Assembly (NCBI GenBank): GCA_905178155.1
Contig: CAJINV010000001.1
Coordinates: 14,381,379-14,445,378 of the forward strand
Direction: 5' to 3'
From: Amoebophrya sp. A120
Taxonomy: Eukaryota; Sar; Dinophyceae; Syndiniales; Amoebophryaceae
DNA: 64,000 nt
The position numbers and the translations under genes were made by a program. Under the pieces are notes generated by a model. It saw only the letters and a list, made by a program, of their open reading frames with translations, ran no database searches and was not told where the DNA came from. Positions 33,422-45,000 of this stretch are shown here, in pieces (position 1 is the first letter of the stretch; every line of letters begins with the position of its first letter).

Positions 33422-34681
33422 CTACTTGCGCCAACCAAAGGTGGTCGAGGCTCCGATGATTGCCGGATCACTCGCGTTTTTCTTCAAGTTATACTTGTCC
33501 TTGGATCGCCACGGTGCACTGCCCAGCGTGTACCGCGCGCTTCGGCGGAGAGTGCAATCACTCAGTTTGTCGCCCGCTTGATGGAAGGTGCCTGATTATA
33601 TTTATACGATTTCTTTGGTCAGATTTTTTGCGAAAAGAGCACGTATTCAGTATTGACAGGGATTCCCTACGTACTTCGCAGCAAAGAAACAGAAAGCGCG
33701 AACAGATTGAGATTTGCAGTATCAACACGCCCAAGAGGCTCTGTCTTAGCGTTCCCAAAACGTCGCCCACGACGCACAACCATGAGAATGAACGACGAAC
33801 GATTTTTTGAAATATCTATTGAGTGAACAACACAAGAAATCGTGTGAAAAGCTGTACTTGGAATCGGGTATTTTCCCGGTCCTGTGGATGGGTCGCCCTC
33901 CTTCGGCATCTTGACGCCTGGTGGAAGGCCAGTGCGCGGCTCCGTTGGCGTGAAGCCGAAGAGTAGCTGCGGCTCCACCGCTTTGTGGTTCACTTTGTAC
34001 TTGTCAAAACCGGGCGTGTCTTTCTTGCTATGCGGCACTTCGTTAAACATGTGGTGGCGCTCGGTAAATGCCGGACAGAAATCTGACCGGTAGGTGTTGT
34101 GACACTTGCTGGTGAAGTTTCGCGTGTCGTACACGGGTGGGTACACGCGAGCGCTCGCTTTCTTTTCTTTGATCTGTTCCTCCAAGTCGTGCGCGTGCCA
34201 CCCGACCGCGTGCGTCTCGGACCCCATAAACGTTGGCAGCTTCGCCTTCCAGTAGTCCCCGCACTCAGCCATTTTCGAAATATACTTTGAGGGACCTGTC
34301 GTGGTATGGAAATAAAGAATTCTCATAAGGCTTTTGGGAAAGAAGTTAATTATGAAGATACTTTTTACATACCATGACGAAATTGAATTTCTGAGTCACC
34401 AGCAATCATAATCAACAATCATCAACAAAGAGAGAAATGCAGCGAGCAAAAGCCATGATCACGAAGCAAGAAGCCGTACCTGGAAATCGTGGCGCCGTTC
34501 CGAAAACCGCTCGTGCTGGCTTCATTTGCCGCCCGGAATACGTCCCCCGCATGTCGAACAAATAGTTCGGACCGGGCTTGGGTTTCGCATCCGGCCAGCG
34601 TCCCTTCAGACTGTAGGCAGGACTGGAGTTGGTAGTGCTCAAGGCACAAAGATTCGGCGTTCCGGGAAGAGAAACCGACAT
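33422..34681 (-). CDS. SHIPPO / sperm-tail PG-rich repeat protein, flagellar microtubule associated
   Basis: Three exons (34681-34480, 34295-33858, 33591-33422) join through two GT-AG introns into 269 residues. STPGR repeats are visible as PKPGPNYLFD, FPGPSKYIS (built across the first intron) and STGPGKYPIP, together with VFGTAPRF and YTLGSAPWRSKDKY blocks. Proteins of this family (ODF3-like) coat or line flagellar doublet microtubules. Exon 3 ends ASTTFGWRK then a stop. The start at 34681 is the first ATG before SLPGTPN. No membrane or signal segments. With the Dpy-30-motif gene it suggests the organism builds a flagellum. Confidence 0.8.
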
Positions 34682-36027
34682 CTTCGGATCGAGTTGTACT
34701 TGTAGTGAGTCACCTCTTGTCAATAAAATCACACGATCAAAGTTAGTTTTGTTTGGCCACAAAAGACACGAAGACAATTTTTGCGTAACTACACTGTCAA
34801 GGGCATCAACAGGAGCTGTAAGAAGGAGAACAGAAAAAACTGGATGTGGAAATCACGACCACGAAACTCAAACTTATAGCTACTGAAGAATTATAGGTAG
34901 GATGACGAGTATATCTATAGGCTGTGGGAGCAAAAGGTAAGCGCAGGCGGGCAACTGCAACAGCTTGAACTTTTCACAAACGTGGCCTCAAGGAGTTAAC
35001 TTTCAAAGGATTGCGCAGGAAACTTCTTACAGACACAAACTAAGCCAATGGAAGCGGCACGGACAAGAACGAAGCTGGTGGAACGACCTGAACGATCATC
35101 AACAACCAGGTGCACGAAATCAACAATGAGAATTTATAAATCTTATGTATTACAATGTCCGTGAACCGCGCAGCATCGGCCTGGATTTACAACTTTTTCA
35201 TATCTTGAGGAGCTGCAGGAGCTGCACGACGATCACGACGCGGAAAACGAACTGATGGTAGTACGAGATGAAAGTACGAAGAGGTAAATGAACGAAGGAT
35301 GGCACTATCGCAAGTTGAACACGAAAGCTCGCCCCATTAAATTTTCAAGAGGACAAACCTCCATGTGCAAGTGCGCGGTGTGTTTAGAAGACCTTACCAC
35401 GACAACGATGATATGGTCGCATTGATGAACTGTCGTGTTTTACTTTCATTTGAGATGCGCTTTCAGGTAAGTACTCGGGCCGAACTTTTCAAGTGTAACA
35501 CAGATTTGTAGCAATTTGCTACAAATCTGTGTTACTTTGCCAAAGCTGTTCAATTTATTTCGTGATGTTGCGCTGGCGCTACTCACAGATACAGCTACAG
35601 CTAGGCTGCTGTAAATAGGATTTTGTACTTGATGTCCTGCGTAGTTCGCGACTTGTTCGTGCTGTGTTTAGCTGGTGATTACTTCTACCTCAGTGTCAGT
35701 GTTGAGACAGGAAAGCTAAATAGCTCCTCGCACTCGCTAGCTACTTGAATGAATGCAAGAGCGAGGACCTAGGATACAGTGCGTCCTCCATGCAGTTGTT
35801 ATTTTTTAATCGTACCACGGGCGGGGATTCAGGATGTTAGTCTAAGTAAAAATAAGTGTGTTCTTGAAAGGATACGCATCGCTGTACTGCGCTGTGAGAA
35901 CTCGACAATGTGCGCGGAGCTACACGGTCACTACCGTCATAGCTGTTCTCTGCTCGGATGCAGTCCGACTTCGAGTTGCTGCAGGAATGAACAATATCAA
36001 TATGTATCTGCTTCAACATGTTGCATG
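34682..36027. other. Intergenic with a perfect hairpin
   Basis: About 1.35 kb without a credible gene. It contains a perfect 19-bp inverted repeat at 35495-35535 (listed separately). Confidence 0.5.
35495..35535. repeat. Perfect 19-bp inverted repeat (hairpin)
   Basis: GTAACACAGATTTGTAGCA, a three-base ATT loop, then its exact complement. It lies between two minus-strand genes, so it could be a transcript-end or processing signal, or a miniature foldback. No flanking duplication seen. Confidence 0.7.
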
Positions 36028-36808
36028 TTACCACTTTTCCACACCGTCCTCGATCTGTTTGCGCATTTCGCGCAAAAAGACCACCAGGTCGTTGTTCTCC
36101 TTACCCTCGCGACCAGCGGCCACAGCTTCCACCCAGCCGTCGAGCTCGACTTGAGCGGCTTCCGAGTTATCTGCAAAGGCGACGCTGAATTCCTGCGCGT
36201 CCGCGATAGTCTCTTGCAACCGAGATTCCGCTTTTGCGATGAGCGCCTCGTAGTCCTGACTTTCTTTTAACCCAGCAGCTGCGCTAAGCCGCATCGCCAT
36301 AACCGCATCCTGAGAATAATGTGAATTTCCACTGGAAAATGTTCTTTCTAAGTTCTAGGTGGAGGATCCAGATGCTGTTTTATCGATCCTACTCCGAGTT
36401 GTCGCACTGTTGTTCCGCATCGATTAGCCTTTCCTCCTGTGGTAGCAGTGCACATCATGGAAGATGAGCAACCCACCCGCACTGCCGGGCGACTGCTGGA
36501 GAAATATGAGTATGATGTTTTTGCATTTGAGCACAACTTACGGTGAGAAAAGGTGAATTTTTAAGGTACCCGGAGCGTGGTGGCATTACCGACGGTTTCT
36601 TCGACTTCAAAAGCAGCTTTGGCAGCTTCGTACTCGGCAAGGTCGCACTCCTCGTCTTCGGCGCAGCGCGCTGCGATCTTGCCCCACCGCTCCAGCTTCC
36701 CCGTGGTGAAGGCCACCTTGCCAACATCGTCCAAATCTTCCCACTGGCCCATCTTGTTCTGGTATGTCTTTCTCTTGAACGAATACGAACGGGGGCTGAT
36801 GTCGATCA
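36028..36808 (-). CDS. Helical hypothetical protein, 5' exon not found
   Basis: Two exons (about 36808-36570 and 36309-36028) join through a GT-AG intron (donor GTACCT, acceptor TTCTCAG). The visible part is about 173 residues. Exon A begins after a likely acceptor (AAAGTAG) and reads ELIDISPRSYSFKRKTYQNK, then an acidic segment with two cysteines (ARCAEDEECDLAEY). Exon B is almost entirely helix (ALIAKAESRLQETIADAQE) with Trp near the end (LDGWVEAVAAG) and finishes VEKW. The frame lacks an ATG, so a start exon lies upstream, perhaps between 36860 and 37180. The pattern of small soluble helical protein is clear, but no family is recognised. Confidence 0.6.
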
Positions 36809-37268
36809 ATTCTACTTTTGTTTCTCTGCCAGATATGTCTCAGGAAAAAGGACAATTACCCTGCTGGGATGCTACTGGGTAAAAGCTTATATTCGAAGGA
36901 AATACTGCGACCGATGGATGAACAGACTACGACAACCACTAGAGCTAGTAGATAGACCGATCGAGATAGAAATAGAATTCAATAACCGAGGCATAGATAA
37001 CATGCCCCCGAATCCGAAAGTGAGATTACCGAAAAGGTACTGATAATAGGTGATTTTGTTTGTTGCCAACGTCGGAGGTCTTTCGAAAAGCACCTATTCT
37101 TTATCCATCCAGGACCGACCATGGTGCGCTTCATCCGACCGCTGTTCTCTACCATCCGAGGATAAGTATGAAGGCGCATGAACATGATGTGCACCACCAT
37201 GATGTATTGTCCTGCGCAACTTTTCGATGTCACGCAAAAATGCAACTATCTTCATATCTGTTCAATTT

Positions 37269-38438
37269 TCACGCGTACAGAATCTGGCCATGAAACAAGT
37301 CAAAAAACGATCTTGCTTTCGCAGGCCCCCAGTTTGGAATCCGTTCGAGCTTGTCGCGCGACTCGATTGCCAGTACTGCTGCGAGCGATCCAAAATGGTC
37401 CAGCAGCAGTTCTGCGTCCATCCGCGTCAGGTCGCGACACAAGGCCAACAGATCAAGTGCGGTTTCGCGACAGTAGAATGCTTCATCAGCATCGTCAGCG
37501 GCCTCCCGTTGCTGCTCCTCGTAATGTACCGCTTTGGAGGAGGCTATTGGTTCGTCCTGCAATTTTGCTGCGGTGACATCAACGCCGCACTGATGCGTAA
37601 CTACGGTGCCGTCGTTCTGAGGAATTGTCTTTGTGTTTGGTTCGCCTGCTGCAGAAAAACCACCAGCAGAGCCAGTTGCTGTATTTGCCACTACTGGTGT
37701 GCTGGAAGCTTGTGCCTGCTGATTCGCCCCCTTCATCAAATTCGTACTTTCAGTCGCCACATGCCCGGCTATTATTTTCTTTCCCGCTACAACACCTCCT
37801 CCGGTAGTAAACGATGCAGATTTGTACCCTCGCAGAAAGGCTTTTGGCTTCCGGTGCACAAACGCCAGATCTTCAATCGCCAAGGCTGCTTCGGATGGAT
37901 TCCTTACGCAGTACAAGTTGCTGGGTGAAAAGATCACGTCCATCGTGAAGTCCTGCAAAACTTGCTCTAGAGCCTTTCCGACACAAACGGGGTCGTCAAA
38001 AAGCAAAAGCACAACAAGCTTCTTGACTTGATGCGCAGCTGTCGAGGCCGACGCTCCTGTGGTGGTGCTGACACTACTAGACACTTGCACTGTTCCTGCG
38101 GAGGTATAATTTGCAGTGGTAGAAGTTCCGCCAACCATCAATCCGCCAAGTCGCTCCAGTTTTTTTCGCATTCCGTGCAATTCCGTGCGCAGTGTTTTCA
38201 GTGACAATAACCAGACACCTACATCATTGCCGCCAAGCCGGAAGTCGAGCCCCTGCAGCGAAGCGACATAGTTGAGAGTGACACCGCGAATCGCGTTCGT
38301 TACCGGATGCTTTTTCAACGAGTTTGCGACCAACATTGTTGGGCGTGAAGGTGCCGAAGAAGCCGAAGATGCCAGAGACTGGTGTTGGGTGACCCCTGGG
38401 GCGAGCCCAGCTGGAGCTGATGTGCCTTTTCCGTTCAT
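37269..38438 (-). CDS. ERCC1: ERCC1/Rad10-type DNA repair endonuclease subunit
   Basis: A single 389-residue frame from ATG 38438. After a 33-residue Ser/Ala leader the central domain reads MLVANSLKKHPVTNAIRGV and NYVASLQGLDFRLGGNDVG, the ERCC1 central domain that binds XPA and DNA. Hydrophobic strands follow (KKLVVLLLFDD, CVGKALEQVLQDF, EAALAIEDLAFVHRKP). The C-terminal 70 residues are a double helix-hairpin-helix (LLLDHFGSLAAVLAIESRDK, IPNWGPAKARSFFDLF), which dimerises with XPF. ERCC1 is the non-catalytic partner in nucleotide excision and crosslink repair. Two Ser/Gly/Ala-rich inserts (around residues 105-135 and 215-275) enlarge it over the usual 200-300 residues. The XPF partner is not in the window. 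Confidence 0.9.
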   Translation of the reverse strand: MNGKGTSAPAGLAPGVTQHQSLASSASSAPSRPTMLVANSLKKHPVTNAIRGVTLNYVASLQGLDFRLGGNDVGVWLLSLKTLRTELHGMRKKLERLGGLMVGGTSTTANYTSAGTVQVSSSVSTTTGASASTAAHQVKKLVVLLLFDDPVCVGKALEQVLQDFTMDVIFSPSNLYCVRNPSEAALAIEDLAFVHRKPKAFLRGYKSASFTTGGGVVAGKKIIAGHVATESTNLMKGANQQAQASSTPVVANTATGSAGGFSAAGEPNTKTIPQNDGTVVTHQCGVDVTAAKLQDEPIASSKAVHYEEQQREAADDADEAFYCRETALDLLALCRDLTRMDAELLLDHFGSLAAVLAIESRDKLERIPNWGPAKARSFFDLFHGQILYA

Positions 38439-39056
38439 GTTGTTTCTGTATTGATGCAGAAGTCCTCGAGGAACTACAACAAGAACTCTATTACTAGCAA
38501 ATGCAACAAATGATCTTGAAATTGAATCAGGTACAGGTTCAGGTTCTCAAGTACGGGTACCAGAAAATAACGAAAGCACCTACTAGTACTACTCTACTTA
38601 CATACTTACAAGCAGAACCACTACATGAAGATCACCACGAGAAGAATATGCACCAGGACCTTTCGAAATTTCACAGGGAAGTGATCATCGGCGCATCGCT
38701 GATGGTGATCATATCGTTGGTAATCGATTGCTTTCGCCCTACTTGGATCAATCCTTCAAGGTCAACTGCGCAGATGAAGAAGCGAGTCCACGGCATCGAT
38801 TGGCGAGCAAGCCACAACTCGTTCCGGCTTCGCACAAGAGCAAATGTCCTCTTGCTTCATTTTACGTGGTGGATAGATACCTATATCTTGCAATTTTACA
38901 GGATCGACGGAACATATGGTCCGGGCAGCGTCTTCGTCTGTGATGTAATCGACGATGTTTGTGCTTGTCCAGTGTCGGCGACATATCGACGTCGTAATAG
39001 TGTCGTCAAGTACAGCACGCAGATTTATTTCCTCGTCATGAATCAAATGCTACACT
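38439..39056. other. No gene recognised (intergenic)
   Basis: About 620 bp. Frames on both strands (such as 38762-39046 minus) are short and uncharacteristic. Probably the ERCC1 promoter region. Confidence 0.45.
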
Positions 39057-42000
39057 TTAGGTGTGATGGACATTCTTGTAATTTTTCTGGACAATGAGTG
39101 AGAGTTGAAAGTGGGCGCTCAACTTTGGCACGATGTTCCCGTCAAGAATGTCGCTTCGGAGTGCCGCTGCTTCTGACATGATGTTGTTCCGGGTCGTCTG
39201 TTTCTGATTTCTTGTTCGCAGCCTATTTTCATCGTCGGCGACATTTGCAACATCCGAACAAGCTCCATCGGAAGATCTAGTTGTAGACGCTTGCTCCGCA
39301 ACAACGAGCGGCTCTGCCACAAAGGTCTTGACGAGTAGGGCGTCGTCGCTGTTCTTGGTACTATCTTCATCTCCTGTACTTGTTGCAAAAAGATCCATGA
39401 GTTTGAACTCCAAGCGGCCGACTACAAGGTCATTTTCGCCGAGGAGCTCGACGACCGCGGTGGCCTTCTTGGGGTCGCCATGGACCAAAAACGTGAAGCA
39501 CTCGTTGATGACAGCATCCCCGATAATAGCGGCGGTTTTTTTCGCGTCTTTGCTTGTTGTTCCCTGCGTCCGTTTGCGAGCAAATCCCTGGTCGTGGTGA
39601 TCCAGCAAGAGTTGGCGGCCGTAAACTCGCACTACGTCTTCGTCGACGTTGCACGCATCGGCAACCATCGCCACATCTAAGGGCTTTCGATTTACTGCCA
39701 TTTTCGAATCATGCAGCTCTTTTTTCATCTTCTCCTGCCTTCTCCTATCACTGATCTGCCCTCGCGCTCCACCAGCAGCGCTGATCTTTTCCGCGCAATG
39801 ATAGAGCAGCGCGATCTTTTGCTTCAGTCGGGTTTCCCGTTGCAAAAGCTTCTCCGTGTCCTCTTTTGGCGCGTCGTGGGTCAAGGTCGCGTTCAAAAAA
39901 TCGTTGTCCAGCAACGGCGACCGCATCGAAATGCAGCTCGTGATGTACTGCTTCGGACCGTGAAGACGTTCTCGTTCCTTACGAATCGCAGCACCTTTCT
40001 TGTCAAGTATATTACCCCCGGCTATTTCATTCGCGAAGGCACCAAACCTCGATGTGCCATCTCGCAAGCTCACGCGAGCACTGCCACTGCAGCGCGATAG
40101 TTCGCAGAGGGACTTTACTGCGCCGATCGACACTCGGAGCACGGCGGTGATCTCTGGTTGCGAAGATAGGAGGCCATCAAGCCCTTGATCCTCGTCCCGT
40201 CCTTTGGCGTCATCTACCCGTAGACGCGGGGACTTGACGCGCTCCTCGAGAAGGACATCTTCTTCGGGACGATTGCCAAACTCCAGAACCTCGCCATCTA
40301 AAAGAATCGTTGGTCGCGAGAGATGAATATCATCTTCATTTGAGTTGTTGCCGGACAGGTTTTCGTGATGCAGCTGCTTTTGCGGTTTATCGCTTCGGAG
40401 AAAGGTGGGTTCTGAAAAAGACGGCGGAACGCTGCTACACAGCGGCTCAAAAGTAACACGAACATGCACTCGAGAGTCGTGCAGCGTTGGGATCTTGTTC
40501 ACCGGATCACGGCGGCAACGCAGCGCGTTCAAGAAACCGTCCACGACGTCGCCAATGTCGAAGAGGGACAGGTAAATGAGCGCTCCAGCGAACCCGAGCA
40601 CGACCGTTGTCCAAGGGTAGCCACTGCCTACCAAAGCAACCAACGCCGCAAGCGCCGCGTAGACTAGTAAGCGCGCACCTCTGGAGACCCGGCGACGCAA
40701 GCGCGATATGAAGTAGCGGAACGAAGAACTACGATGGGACAGTGTGTAGTTGCCTTCGCCGCGCCGTGCCGCACGATTCCTGTGTGGGCTTGTTTTCCCG
40801 GCTGCACGACCACCAGCGTGGTCATCCCTGTCTTTGTTCATCAAAGAGAGCATCTTTTCGCCGACGAAGTCGATTTCCGGCACTTCGTTGCCCTTCTCGT
40901 CTTGGCACACGGTGGTGAGGGGCAGCTCGCAGGTGGCCGAGCAGGCTTGGTTGTTCTGGCCGTCCGCGAAAGAGGACCACGAGTTACTGCTTTTCTTCCT
41001 CTTCCACGATTCGTTCTGCATCACCTGCTCGTCCGCAATCGTCGTGTTGGCTTGCTGCTGTTGCAGCACCTGCGTGAGTCGCTGCGTATCGGAAAACGCC
41101 AACGAAGTGGTCGCGACCGGCATCAGTCGCTGCCATTCTGCCGACTTTTTTGGCAGAGCGAAGGTCTGCTGTTTCACCGCTCTGTCGGACGCCAGCCCTG
41201 TGGGACCAGTCCCGGAAAAAAAGAACATTTCCAACACAAATCCGAGAAACGTCGACAGTAACCTCATCACCGCCTGGCGGTATTCTTTGAGCAGCTGCGC
41301 GAGGCCAATGGAGGAGTAGCTCGAGGTCGGGCCAAAGAGAAACCGCGTCACCACAAGCCGTTCCTCCTCGAGACGAAATTCGGAGTCGAGGGACGGGGTC
41401 TCAGACGGCAACTCAGATACTGACGGCGCGCATTCTTCTTCATGATTCGCGGTGCTGCTGAGAACAAGTGGCTTCGCATCTTTGACACCAATTGATGTCG
41501 ACGTCGTCTCAGGGTAGATTAGGGAAGCAGACAGTTCGTACTCCTCGTCCAAAGATTCCAAATAACCCTGGGAAAAATCATCGACATCCTGTGCCTTTTT
41601 CCAGAAGTACTGGTGGCTAGCGGCATTTGCTGCGGCTGACGTGAACATGCGGGCGGGGCCGGGCTGCGGTCGGTGCGCGTGCACTGCCAGGACACTCTGC
41701 GTTTCGTCAGCGAAGTATCCAGGAAAAAACACCCATCCACATCCAATTTGTCATGCTAAACATACATAAAGTCCTGCGTTTGTCATGCAAAAAATGGATG
41801 TGGAGGGGTTTTTTCCTGTGGATACGAAGTGCGTGTCTCGCACCAGCCCGGGGTAGCCACGGTTTCGAAGCCACTGGTCCAGGAGCAGCTTCGAAAACTC
41901 GAAAGGGTTGCGCGTTTTCGCGGCTTCGAGAATACGCGAGAGATCAGTGTCCTGCTGACCCGCCTTGTTGTTTTTTTCCCGTCCCATTTTTGACATGATT

Positions 42001-45000
42001 TCCTGCTCTATCTTGTCTCGTTCCCGCTTCCGCTCCTCCGCCTCCGTTTTTTTTACGAGGTGAAGCAATTCCACAAGACTAATCGCACGCTCTGCGATTT
42101 TGTCGTCGCCCGAAAACATATCGTCATCGAAAATCTGCAAACTCAGAGTCTGGATGGAAGAATCCTCCACAAGGAAGACAAACTCGTCACCGTCTGTACG
42201 GGCATTGCTCGTCGTCCTAGTCCACAGTGGCCTTTCATTCTCGCCGTTAATTGTCGCGGTGCGGTAGACTTTGCTACCGACACACACTTGGACATACGGA
42301 TCGGAAGTGCGTCGGCCGCTCCAGAGCGACCACGGAAAGTTCCAGTCATCGCCCCGCAGGTTCTCAGCGGAGAGCACTTGAACTCGCAGAATTCCCTCCG
42401 GCATGGGCGCCAATAGGTCCGGCAGCTTCAGGCCTTTATCCGCCGCCCTCTGTGTTGCCGTCATCATGGGTGATGCCTCTAGTTCCACCAATGGCGAAAG
42501 ACCATTGTGGTCCACCACAAGTTTCTTGGAGTTTGTGAACGCGGGGGGCGCAATGGTATCGGTGCTGAGTGCCCGTTCCAACTGACTTCGAGGAGACAAG
42601 GTTGATGTAGTGGCAGTTTGAGTTTCGACGTTCTTAATGCCATGTTGGGCATTGCCGGCATCGTGGCCTGCTCCTGAACAAGCATCATTGCCAACATCAC
42701 CGCTAGCAGCACTAGAAGGCGCCATGGATACATCTACCAGCGGAACCGCCAGCCGCTTGGGCAAGACGCACAACTGCCCCAGTGCGTCGGTGATACTGGA
42801 CTCCACGATCGGGTACAGGTTGACCTGGTGCAGAATGTCGAGCCCCCCGGCAAAGCGAAAGTCGCAGGCCGGCGGATTGACGAAATAGGCGGACAGGCCC
42901 TGAATAAACGGCGGCTCGTCAATCAGGTCGTTCAGTGCGAGCACAAACAACCCCCTCACGCGCAAGTTCTCCACGCCGACGTGGATACTACCTATCGTCA
43001 GCCCGATCTTCGAGCCCTCCGAGAAATCGCCGTCCAGGTCGAGAAACAGGTCAAAGTGTCGCCGCTCCTTCTTGTGCTTCAGCTGCCCTCCATACGCAGC
43101 GCCGATAGTAGTTTCTTCTACCCGGCTGCGACCATACAACTTCCTTAATTTGGGCGGATTCTGGCCCAAATCGCACACCAAGTTGAGCGTGACGCTGTTG
43201 CGAACGGCAGTGGGGAGTTTCGCGCGGATTTGGGGCAGCACCTGCGACTGGATCACGTCCTCGATAACCGTTTGGACGACGGACCAAAGGTTCTTCAGCA
43301 ACGTGTTCAGCCAGTGCGTTCCGAACGGCGTCGGGGAGGGGAGGCCGTCGAGCACCGTATGCGCAGCCGGTCCTGACTGCGGAGCGACAAGACAAATCTG
43401 GTCTACCGCGTAATCGATCACATACGGCCACAGTGTGCCAATCAAAACCGCCAGGAAATCATGTTGGTGCCCCGGATCACGACCAGAATCCGTCCCTTTC
43501 TTATGCGCGTTAGCTTTCTGCTCGGTCGCTGGAGTATTCGTGTCGACAACTCGTGCTCTGGAAGTCTCAGCTTCGTTTTTTCGGCCACCTGGTGGAAAAG
43601 CCTTTACTTCGACCGCATCACTGCGCTGATGATTGCTCTTCGCCGGGGATTGCTCTGGGTCAGGTTCTGTTCCTTGAGTAGGTTTCGTTTGCCAATGCTC
43701 CATGAAAAACTCTTGTGTAGGAGACTTTCGAACCATAAACGGCCCCTTTCGTCGAGTCTGTACCTCTTGGTGGACTACTTCTCCCTCGAAGTCCGTGTCG
43801 CTTGAAGGAGGCTGCGGCTGCTCGCCACGTAGAAATGCCCGCTGCTGCTCTCTTTGCATCCTACCGCCCACTCCTAGTTCTTTCTCAATGTCAATATACA
43901 CGTCCTCCACCTTTTCCTCCTCAAACAGTACGAGTTCGAGACTTCCGTGGAGTTCTTGGCGCGGCGCTACCTCCTGCTTGATGACCTGCACGTTGGAGCG
44001 CTCACGCAGCAGGCGGCTCAAGGGGTATTGGAATGTGCCGATCCATTCGTCAGGCTCCTGGGGGTCGTCCCCATGATCCAGGTCCACCCCAAAAACGTCG
44101 ATCACCAAGGTTTCCAATCTCGGGTCCTGGAGCACAATACAGAACACCTCGTCGATTTGTGCGAGGCCGAAGGCCCGCTGATCCACCAAATCCAGGTCCA
44201 CGCCGAGGATTTCGCAAATAAAAACCGTCGGTATGCCGCGGTCCTTCATCATCTGAATGTCGTGCATAGTCTCGGCCAGAATGGCCGGGTCCAGGATAGG
44301 GGGCAGCACGCGGTGCACCGACGTATCGTACTGGTTTGACGCTGCCGTGGTAGCGCCCGCTCGCGTTGATGCCGACTTGTTTAACGTGGCTTTTTCTCTT
44401 GGTGATGCTGGTGCTTCTTGCAGTTGTTTTCTTTCATTTTTACAACGGAGGTTATTTTTTTGCTCCTTTCGGACCGTTTTGATTTGCAGCCGGACGCCGG
44501 AGAAGTCATACACATTCTGGATTCGGTCAAGCCCAACTCGGAGAAGAAAGCGATCTTCAGCAGGTGCGGGAAACGCCGTGGGAAACTGACGCATCATGAA
44601 GCTGCCCTCACGTTCGATGCTCGCACGATCCACCGACTGCCACTCGCAGCGCAGCAAAATACGGGCAGACTCCCGAAACACGAGCTCGTCACCGTGCTTC
44701 GTCTGGTCGACGGTAAGAAGACTGTACCACTGTTGACTCACGTACCGCCGGACACGAAGAGTGTCAGTTTCTTGTCGTATTTTCCTATGATTTTTCTTGA
44801 AGCTGTGCGTGGCACCTTCTAGGTCGTCCCGATAGCAGTTCTGCACAAGATCCATCACCTGCAGACTGGTCTTCGCGATCTGGTCGTCGCCCGAGAAAAC
44901 GTCCTCGTCCCAGACGGAGATCTCGCACGTTTGTCTTTCGGGACTGTCGATGAGAAACGAGAACCCCTCCACCTGTGTGACATCCGCCATTGGGTGCAGC

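Noticed and set aside
41751-41813. C-terminal tail of the first SMP-C2 frame (ending GLYVCLA)
   Set aside because: Encoded by the 96-bp element; frame continuity across its ends shows it is intronic.
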